Source of the DNA: an uncultured Lachnospiraceae bacterium
GTDB taxonomy: Bacteria; Bacillota; Clostridia; Lachnospirales; Lachnospiraceae
Assembly: GCA_910585935.1 (NCBI GenBank)
Contig: CAJUHN010000210.1
Coordinates: forward strand, 1 to 7,012
Direction: 5' to 3'
Length of the DNA stretch: 7,012 nt
Within the stretch, counting starts at the first letter, position 1. Every line of letters begins with the position of its first letter. Under the pieces are notes generated by a model. The model saw only the letters and a program-made list of their open reading frames with translations, searched no databases and was not told the DNA's origin. Shown here piece by piece: positions 1-4,749 of this stretch. The position numbers and the translations under genes were made by a program.

Positions 1-92
1 GCGGAACTGCTTATTAAGTACCAACGTCTTCCAAGGGGCTTCTTTTGGAATAGGTGTTTGCCGTCGCTGCTTTTTTGGCTTTTCTGGGAATC
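1..92 (-). repeat. Dispersed repeat, left-edge partial copy
   Basis: Bases 13-52 match the reverse complement of 1171-1210 at 38 of 40 positions, so this is one end of the same element that lies complete at 1131-1307. Weaker similarity continues: bases 77-92 resemble the reverse complement of 1131-1147, and both copies carry a TCGCT word in between. The terminal CTTCCTTTCC seen in the central copy is not conserved here. The copy runs off the left edge, so its full length is unknown. Its orientation is opposite to the central copy and the same as the right-edge copy. Confidence 0.8.
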
Positions 93-274
93 AAATTGTA
101 GAGTTTACATTTGTTATAAATGGGTTTGTTTATGGAGGGTTTTATAATGAGGTTTGTGATTTAGGAGTTTTTGCCGATATAGAAGATGTATGGTTGTTTG
201 TATTACTTTCTAATACAGAAGAAAAAACTCTAAGAAACATTTTATTTCAAGAACAGTTTTTCTATGGCAAGTGA
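2..274 (+). other. Open frame of unknown meaning, running in from the left edge
   Basis: One forward frame is open from the window edge to a TGA at 272-274, about 90 codons. The first 30 or so codons lie inside the dispersed repeat. The remainder, roughly codons 31-90, has codon choice plausible for a low-GC Firmicute and ends in a charged stretch that includes EEKTLRN. There is no ATG in this frame and no ribosome binding site inside it, and I recognise no domain. It could be the tail of a gene starting outside the window, a remnant interrupted by the repeat, or chance. A real gene is not established. Confidence 0.2.
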
Positions 275-309
275 TATAAACGATGTCAATAAGAACGGTA
301 TTAGAATTT

Positions 310-318
310 GGAGGAGGG
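310..318 (+). promoter_or_regulatory. Ribosome binding site GGAGGAGGG that decides the acetyltransferase start
   Basis: A very strong Shine-Dalgarno sequence lies five bases before a GTG at 324-326. The alternative TTG start at 308 would place this site inside the coding region and has no site of its own upstream. This argues that translation begins at 324, in a different frame from most of the acetyltransferase. Confidence 0.75.
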
Positions 319-323
319 ATATT

Positions 324-772
324 GTGAAGATAACATTGAAAAAATTACAGAGCAAAATAAACAGGAGTGTATTGCATTGAAAGTAAAACCTGCCCAATCG
401 GAATATATAGCTTCAAATGAAGATTCCTTAAAGGAAGCACAGGAGAATGAAGGTGTTGCAAGACCATTTGCAATTTATGCAGATGATAAAATGATAGGAT
501 TTACAATGTTTGCTTGGGATGAAGATAATGAAGATCAAGAAGATAAATATTGGCTATGGAGATTTATGATTGACAAATCATTACAAGGAAATGGTTATGG
601 ATATTCCGCATTAAAAGAGATTATTCAATATTTCAAGGATAATGGCGCAGATATTATTACATTATCAACGAAACCAAGCAATAAAAAAGCATTATCCCTT
701 TACCATCAATTTGACTTTAAGGAAAATGGAGAGATGAATGATGAAGAAATCATTTTGAAATTATATTTATAA
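324..772 (+). CDS. GNAT-family N-acetyltransferase (BltD-like), apparent frameshift near the start
   Basis: The product resembles small GNAT acetyltransferases, which move an acetyl group from acetyl-CoA to an amine. From memory of the family, it is closest to the spermine/spermidine acetyltransferase BltD type. It shows the N-terminal YIASNEDSLKEA segment, the WLWRFMID strand, the acetyl-CoA loop QGNGYG (584-601), and a PSNKKALSLY helix near the C-terminus. The usual Gly in the final F-G-F motif is Asp here (QFDFKENGE). The best start is GTG at 324 behind GGAGGAGGG, but that frame reads only VKITLKK before going wrong and stops at 378-380. The conserved frame begins inside the six-A run at 339-344. 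One more A would give a continuous 149-residue protein, a normal length for the family. The alternative TTG start at 308 keeps one frame but has no ribosome binding site and gives an unnatural N-terminus. It is therefore a recent frameshift mutant, a sequence error, or a gene using slippage. The substrate is not certain. Confidence 0.7.
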
Positions 773-1130
773 TTTCCAGCTTGTATAAGTGTTACATAAG
801 TTATTCTAAATAAAGGAGTCCAGCTTCTTATCCTGATATCTTTCTATCTCTATGTCAACATCTTGAACATATCTGAATACTGGGATAGTACCTATCTATG
901 ACACACAATCTTCTGATTCTACTAATTCAGTGTTTTTAATAACCATCATATTCAAAATAAGTGTTATTTGATTAAGATTTGTATTTTCAATTACATTAAC
1001 TTTTATGTTTATTTATAAATACAGGATATCTTACTATTTGGTTTCTTTTGATGTTTGTTATTTTGGTTTTCTTTTTTCTAAACAGATATCTTTATGATAT
1101 CGCATTTGATAAACAACTCTAATTTTTTTA
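773..1130. other. Intergenic stretch with no convincing gene
   Basis: This A+T-rich stretch of about 360 bases has no long open frame, no clear terminator after the acetyltransferase, and no RNA gene that I can see. The minus strand has a short frame from an ATG at 947-949 to a TAG at 806-808, broken by a TAG at 896-898. Its second half reads as plausible protein (IGTIPVFRYVQDVDIEIERY) but lacks a ribosome binding site. It may be gene debris or chance. Four GATATC words occur between 834 and 1101, with no evident function. Confidence 0.5.
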
Positions 1131-1307
1131 GCTTCCCTAGAATAGCCACAACCTAGCGAAGGAAAGGAAGTATTCCAAAAGAAACCCCTTGGAAGACGTT
1201 GGCACTTAATGAGCGAACCTGCCAAGGTTCAGCGAATTTAGTACCACTACGTCTGGAACGGAGCGAAAGCGCGGTTTCGTTGGAATACTTCCTTTCCGTA
1301 GCGAACC
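1131..1307 (+). repeat. Dispersed hairpin-forming repeat, complete central copy
   Basis: This is the only copy lying wholly inside the window. Its core (1161-1297) is bounded by a perfect 18-base inverted repeat, GGAAAGGAAGTATTCCAA at 1161-1178 and its complement at 1280-1297. Inside, GACGT (1195-1199) can pair with ACGTC (1249-1253). The apex is a perfect six-base stem, GAACCT (1215-1220) with AGGTTC (1225-1230), around a four-base loop. A small side hairpin, GC-GAAA-GC, sits at 1263-1270. TAGCGAA occurs directly repeated at 1154-1160 and 1299-1305, close to both ends of the palindrome. The core is 66/137 G+C (48%), clearly richer than the flanks. I see no protein coding in it. It could be a MITE-like or REP-like element or a structured RNA; the sequence does not decide which. 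Confidence 0.8.
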
Positions 1308-1382
1308 TCTGCCTCAAGTGTTCTAAGCAGTCTTTTGGTGTATTTAACCTAAATATTACATTATAAACAATAGAAATTACTT

Positions 1383-1409
1383 TTCACAACAAGTAAATTA
1401 AATTATAAA
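1383..1409 (+). promoter_or_regulatory. Possible promoter for the coiled-coil gene
   Basis: A TTCACA box at 1383-1388 and a TATAAA box at 1404-1409 resemble sigma-A -35 and -10 elements, but the 15-base spacing is shorter than usual. Transcription would start near 1416 and leave a leader of about 50 bases before the start codon at 1465. The region is very A+T-rich, so chance matches are likely. Confidence 0.35.
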
Positions 1410-1450
1410 TAGAATGGTCGATAAATGTTATATAAAAAGAATCCAAAAAC

Positions 1451-1456
1451 AGGAGG
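1451..1456 (+). promoter_or_regulatory. Ribosome binding site AGGAGG fixing the start at 1465
   Basis: AGGAGG lies eight bases before ATG at 1465-1467. The upstream in-frame ATG at 1414 has no such site. The 17 residues it would add are an unremarkable translation of leader DNA, so 1465 is the better start. Confidence 0.85.
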
Positions 1457-1464
1457 AAAAGAAT

Positions 1465-2415
1465 ATGATGATAAATAACATTGGACAGATGTCTATCTTC
1501 GGAAAAGAAGGATTTTCTACAAATTATACCAGCCAGAATCAGACAGTGGCAAATAAAGATGCGAATGTTGGAAAATTACAGAAAAATGGTACTATTTTCG
1601 TTGGAGATATGATGACAAGACAGGACGAGATAGCGGCTAAGAGAGTGAAAGCGGATAAAGATTGTATCAAAGAAATATTATCTACTTTTACTAATCAAAT
1701 GGAGCTGGATAAACAGATAGAAGATCAAACAGCAGAAGTGGAAAATTTAAGAGGGGATATAAAGGCTGTAAATGATGAAATCGCTAAAATTGATAAGGCA
1801 GAACAGCAATGGAAAGAGGAAAATGGGATTACAGATGACAGTCAAGAACAAAAAGATTTGGATTTAATCCGAAAGCAAAATAAATTTTTGGCTGGAGAAG
1901 GGGAAGCACTGACAGAGGAAGAGAATGAGCGGCTGCGTAATATGGGAGAACTCACGGATTATCAGAAGATGGCATTGAGCAATGATGGAGTGAGAGAAAA
2001 ATATCAAGATGATATTAATGAAATGGAGAAAAAGATAAAAGGACTTAATCAGAGTGTAACAACACAGAAATTAGAGGAATTAAAACATTCTCCTATGTTA
2101 AAAACTATGAAAGAGGTAGAAAAGATACAAGAGAATCTGAGTAAAGAGATTATGGGAGAACTCAAAAAAGATATGATAGACCATATTGATGAAACTCAGG
2201 AAGAAGAAGAGGAAAAAGCAGAAGAAGTACAGGAAAAGAAGGAAGAAGAGGAGGAGAAAACAGAAAGCAAGAAACAGGAAGAAGAGGTTGTGAATCCAGA
2301 GATACAGAAAGTCATAATAGAAAAGAAGAGCGATATAGAAGAAGAGCTGAAAAATATTATGAATCGTCTGCCAAGCGAAGACTTAAAGGGACTTTCAGTA
2401 GATGTAGGAGTGTAA
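1465..2415 (+). CDS. Uncharacterised charged coiled-coil protein
   Basis: This gene encodes 316 residues from the ATG behind AGGAGG. There is no signal peptide and no membrane segment, so the product is probably cytoplasmic. Residues 1-45 are polar and low in charge. An FVGDMMTRQDEIAAKR segment follows at about 45-60. Residues 80-120 and about 175-240 are rich in charged heptad-like sequence and probably form coiled coils. A short helix-turn region with TEEENERLRNMGELTDYQKMAL lies between them (150-171; this string slightly exceeds a simple motif and is only a landmark). Residues 242-275 are almost entirely Glu, Lys and Gln. The conserved-looking tail is EELKNIMNRLPSEDLKG. There is one cysteine (residue 67). 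From memory it resembles uncharacterised proteins common in Lachnospiraceae that share an F-x-GD motif near the N-terminus and an LKG-x-x-VD tail, but no function is known to me. It stands alone, between the repeat and a terminator. A scaffold or filament-like role would be speculation. Confidence 0.8.
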   Translation: MMINNIGQMSIFGKEGFSTNYTSQNQTVANKDANVGKLQKNGTIFVGDMMTRQDEIAAKRVKADKDCIKEILSTFTNQMELDKQIEDQTAEVENLRGDIKAVNDEIAKIDKAEQQWKEENGITDDSQEQKDLDLIRKQNKFLAGEGEALTEEENERLRNMGELTDYQKMALSNDGVREKYQDDINEMEKKIKGLNQSVTTQKLEELKHSPMLKTMKEVEKIQENLSKEIMGELKKDMIDHIDETQEEEEEKAEEVQEKKEEEEEKTESKKQEEEVVNPEIQKVIIEKKSDIEEELKNIMNRLPSEDLKGLSVDVGV

Positions 2416-2435
2416 AATTATAAAATCGGAAAAAC

Positions 2436-2480
2436 AAAAACACCGAAATTGTCCGCTTATGCAGCTTTTCGGTGTTTTTT
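2436..2480. terminator. Bidirectional intrinsic terminator between convergent genes
   Basis: CACCGAAA at 2441-2448 pairs with TTTCGGTG at 2467-2474 around an 18-base loop. An A tract lies on the left (2436-2440) and a T tract on the right (2475-2480), so the same hairpin can stop transcription from either direction. It serves the coiled-coil gene ending at 2415 and the YitT-family gene ending at 2523. A second, A+T-only hairpin (TGATTTTAT at 2487-2495 with ATAAAATCA at 2505-2513) lies beside it and may assist. Confidence 0.85.
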
Positions 2481-2522
2481 GCTGTTTGATTTTATGTGTA
2501 AGAGATAAAATCATATGTTTTT

Positions 2523-3422
2523 TTACTCGTCTAAATGTTTTTCAAAATTTCCTGAAATGGAAACTTTATTAAAATTAATGATGAAAGCATGAGGGTCTTT
2601 TTCATCACATACTCTTCTTAAAAAATCAAATTCATATTTGGAAACAGCAGTGATCAAAACATTCACATCTTGTTTGGTATAAGCTCCTATTCCTTTTAAT
2701 AGAGTAGCACTGCGGTTTAGTTCTTTTAAAATAGCATCTTGTATCTGATTAGACTTGGTGAAAATGATAGCTGTAGTCATAATATTCTGAGAGTGTACTC
2801 TATCTGTAACATTACTCATAAATACAGAGTAGATGATAGAATAAATGGCAGTAGAGATATTAAATAATACAGCACATACAGCATAGAGGCAGAAATTAAT
2901 GATAGTATTTAATTTTCCTACGCTGAAACTTTTCATCTTTTTGGTGAGATAGACTCCTAAAATATCAGTGCCTCCGCTGCAGCCGCCAGCTTTTAAAGTA
3001 AGACCTGCTCCAAAGCCACATAAAATAGCTCCTGTCAGACAAGCAGCAAGAACATCATCTAAGATAGGAACAGTTGGTATAGGCAATAATGTCATCATCA
3101 ATGTTTGAATACCAACTGCCATAACAGTTTTTACAAAAAACCTTCTACTGATTTCTTTATAGGCTAAAAATAATAGAGGAACATTGATTAAGAAATAAAT
3201 AATACCCGATATATCAATAAATCCGGGAAAATGTATGTGACAATATTCAACTAAAATGCTTCGGATAACCTGAGAAATTCCGACAACTCCGCCGCTATAA
3301 AGACTGACAGGAACGATAAAAAAGTTAACTCCCATTGAATATAGAACAGCTCCTGCTAAGACCATTCCATATTTATTCATTTGTTCTTTTAGATATTGTT
3401 TTTTTATTTCGTGTTCTCCCAT
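2523..3422 (-). CDS. YitT-family membrane protein (DUF161 + DUF2179)
   Basis: The 299-residue product has the YitT-family layout. A short charged N-terminus is followed by hydrophobic membrane segments at about 18-40, 70-88, 95-115, 124-144 and 170-203. A soluble C-terminal domain (about 215-290) matches the DUF2179 type. The glycine-rich GGCSGGTDI at 146-154 is the family's typical signature, and a second glycine patch, YSGGVVGIS, lies at 42-50. The length is normal for the family. The start ATG is preceded by GAGGG (3428-3432) at a five-base spacing. Family members are integral membrane proteins of unsettled function. Clostridia often carry several paralogues, so I give no gene symbol. It is transcribed alone, divergent from fba and convergent with the coiled-coil gene. 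A transport role is often suggested for the family but nothing here shows a substrate. Confidence 0.9.
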   Translation of the reverse strand: MGEHEIKKQYLKEQMNKYGMVLAGAVLYSMGVNFFIVPVSLYSGGVVGISQVIRSILVEYCHIHFPGFIDISGIIYFLINVPLLFLAYKEISRRFFVKTVMAVGIQTLMMTLLPIPTVPILDDVLAACLTGAILCGFGAGLTLKAGGCSGGTDILGVYLTKKMKSFSVGKLNTIINFCLYAVCAVLFNISTAIYSIIYSVFMSNVTDRVHSQNIMTTAIIFTKSNQIQDAILKELNRSATLLKGIGAYTKQDVNVLITAVSKYEFDFLRRVCDEKDPHAFIINFNKVSISGNFEKHLDE

Positions 3423-3474
3423 AAAAACCCTCTTTTATAAAATTTTTATTCCCACTAAGTGCGATAGCGGTCTT

Positions 3475-3495
3475 ATACTATCTTAACTATAGTAT
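3475..3495. promoter_or_regulatory. Possible operator: dyad over the -10 box
   Basis: ATACTAT (3475-3481) and ATAGTAT (3489-3495) form a perfect seven-base inverted repeat with a seven-base spacer. It covers the -10 box and the transcription start of the YitT-family gene, where a bound repressor would block initiation. The arms are A+T-rich and one arm contains the -10 box itself, so part of the symmetry may be incidental. No matching regulator gene is in the window. Confidence 0.4.
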
Positions 3496-3514
3496 GAGAA
3501 AATCACTCTGTCAA
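3486..3514 (-). promoter_or_regulatory. Strong sigma-A promoter of the YitT-family gene
   Basis: On the minus strand a perfect TTGACA (3509-3514) and TATAGT (3486-3491) are separated by exactly 17 bases. The predicted start of transcription is near 3479, leaving a leader of about 57 bases before the ATG at 3422. Confidence 0.85.
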
Positions 3515-3576
3515 CTGCTATTTTGTTTAAACATAATAAGAAAATATGACTTTGTTAAAGATTTAATTATTTGGTG

Positions 3577-3605
3577 TTCCATTTTAAGGATAAATAAGGT
3601 ATAAT
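3577..3605 (+). promoter_or_regulatory. Promoter of fba
   Basis: A perfect TATAAT -10 box lies at 3600-3605. The best -35 candidate at 17-base spacing, TTCCAT (3577-3582), is weak. Transcription would begin near 3612, about 45 bases before the start codon. Confidence 0.6.
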
Positions 3606-3656
3606 AATATTCGATAAGAAATTAATTCATCAAGAATAAAATAAGGAGGAACATTT

Positions 3657-4520
3657 ATGTTAGTATCAGCAAAGGAAATGTTGCAAAAGGCAAAAGCAGG
3701 AAAGTATGCTGTTGGTCAGTTCAATATCAACAATTTAGAGTGGACAAAGGCTATTCTAGCAACGGCACAAGAATTAAATTCTCCAGTTATTTTAGGTGTA
3801 TCAGAAGGCGCTGGAAAATATATGACAGGTTATAAGACAGTAGTGGGAATGGTAAAGGGTATGTTAGAGGAGATGAATATCACTGTTCCTGTAGCATTAC
3901 ACTTAGATCATGGCAGTTATGAAGGATGCTTGAAATGTGTAGAAGCAGGATTTTCTTCTATTATGTTTGACGGCTCTCATTATCCTATTGAGGAAAATAT
4001 CGCAAAGACAACAGAATTAGTAAAGATCTGTGAAGAAAAAGGATTATCTTTGGAAGCAGAAGTTGGCTCTATTGGTGGTGAGGAAGATGGCGTTGTCGGT
4101 GCTGGTGAAGTGGCAGATCCGAAAGAATGTAAGTCTATTGCAGATCTCGGTGTAACCATGTTAGCAGCAGGAATCGGAAATATTCATGGAAAATATCCAG
4201 CTAATTGGAAGGGACTCAGCTTTGAAACATTAGAAGAAATCAGCAAATTGACTGGTGATATGCCTTTAGTATTACATGGCGGTACAGGAATTCCAGAGGA
4301 TATGATTAAAAAGGCAATTTCTTTAGGAGTTGCAAAGATCAACGTGAATACAGAATGTCAACTGTCTTTTGCACAAGCTACTCGTGAATATATTGAAGCT
4401 GGTAAAGACCAACAGGGAAAGGGATTTGACCCTAGAAAATTATTAGCTCCAGGTGCAGAGGCAATTAAACAGACAGTAAAAGAAAAAATGGAATTATTTG
4501 GTTCTGTAAATAAGGCATGA
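3657..4520 (+). CDS. fba: Class II fructose-1,6-bisphosphate aldolase
   Basis: This cytoplasmic zinc enzyme reversibly splits fructose 1,6-bisphosphate into dihydroxyacetone phosphate and glyceraldehyde 3-phosphate in glycolysis and gluconeogenesis. The 287-residue product is full length for the FbaA type. LHLDHG at 81-86 carries the catalytic Asp84 and metal ligand His85. Further metal-site residues are Glu135 in EAEVGSIGG, His177 in GNIHG and His207 in LHGGTG. The phosphate-binding region includes the glycines at 208-211 and NVNTE at 229-233. AGGAGG at 3644-3649, seven bases before the ATG, fixes the start. The gene is divergent from the YitT-family gene and separated from glnN by a strong terminator. 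The related tagatose-bisphosphate aldolases share these motifs, but there are no galactitol or amino-sugar genes alongside, which favours Fba. Confidence 0.95.
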   Translation: MLVSAKEMLQKAKAGKYAVGQFNINNLEWTKAILATAQELNSPVILGVSEGAGKYMTGYKTVVGMVKGMLEEMNITVPVALHLDHGSYEGCLKCVEAGFSSIMFDGSHYPIEENIAKTTELVKICEEKGLSLEAEVGSIGGEEDGVVGAGEVADPKECKSIADLGVTMLAAGIGNIHGKYPANWKGLSFETLEEISKLTGDMPLVLHGGTGIPEDMIKKAISLGVAKINVNTECQLSFAQATREYIEAGKDQQGKGFDPRKLLAPGAEAIKQTVKEKMELFGSVNKA

Positions 4521-4529
4521 AAATATAAG

Positions 4530-4549
4530 AAGTATTAAAAAAAATACTT
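4530..4549 (+). other. Weak A+T hairpin just after fba
   Basis: AAGTATT (4530-4536) and AATACTT (4543-4549) pair around a six-A loop, nine bases after the fba stop codon. The stem has only two G-C pairs and the run of T's starts several bases later (4553), so it is at best a weak terminator or an end-stabilising hairpin. Confidence 0.4.
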
Positions 4550-4605
4550 GCATTTTTCTAAAATATGAGTTATCTTATTTTCAGAAAGAATGTATGTTGA
4601 ACGAA

Positions 4606-4642
4606 GGTGTTCTAATAGCTTGCTATAAGAACGCCTTTTTTT
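4606..4642 (+). terminator. Strong intrinsic terminator between fba and glnN
   Basis: GGTGTTCTAATAGC (4606-4619) pairs with GCTATAAGAACGCC (4622-4635), with one G-T wobble and one A-A mismatch, around a loop centred on TT. Seven T's follow (4636-4642). It lies 86 bases after fba and 107 bases before the glnN start codon. The simplest role is termination of fba. If transcription also starts between fba and 4606, the same hairpin would act as an attenuator for glnN. Confidence 0.9.
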
Positions 4643-4647
4643 ATAAA
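4620..4647 (+). promoter_or_regulatory. Possible glnN promoter overlapping the terminator
   Basis: TTGCTA (4620-4625) and TATAAA (4642-4647) with a 16-base spacer resemble sigma-A boxes (4 of 6 and 5 of 6 matches). Both lie within or directly after the terminator's right arm and T tract. Transcription would start near 4654 and give a leader of about 95 bases. The T tract itself makes a TATAAA-like match more likely by chance. Confidence 0.4.
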
Positions 4648-4733
4648 AGAATTTGCTATTTCTTTTTATTAGAAAGCGAATTGTAAAGTATGAAATCAGA
4701 TCGGAACAGCATACATGAATATATCAAATTAAT

Positions 4734-4740
4734 GGAGAGG
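4734..4740 (+). promoter_or_regulatory. Ribosome binding site GGAGAGG fixing the glnN start
   Basis: GGAGAGG lies nine bases before ATG at 4750. Two earlier in-frame ATGs (4690 and 4732) lack a comparable site, and the second overlaps this one. Known type III enzymes begin with an N-terminus close to MSEN, which agrees with 4750. Confidence 0.8.
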
Positions 4741-4749
4741 ATTAAAGTT

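Noticed and set aside
308..323. TTG at 308 as the start of the acetyltransferase
   Set aside because: No ribosome binding site precedes it, the strong GGAGGAGGG would lie inside the coding sequence, and the resulting N-terminus does not fit the family, whereas GTG at 324 does apart from the frameshift.
834..1101. Four GATATC words as a regulatory array
   Set aside because: They are unevenly spaced in A+T-rich DNA with no promoter or gene to serve, so chance is the simplest explanation.
1131..1307. CRISPR array or attachment site formed by the repeat
   Set aside because: The copies are thousands of bases apart, in mixed orientation, without regular spacers, Cas genes, an integrase or a tRNA.
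1414..1464. ATG at 1414 as the start of the coiled-coil protein
   Set aside because: It has no Shine-Dalgarno sequence, while ATG at 1465 has AGGAGG at good spacing.
4690..4749. ATG at 4690 or 4732 as the glnN start
   Set aside because: Neither has a good ribosome binding site, and the extra residues are not part of the usual type III glutamine synthetase N-terminus.
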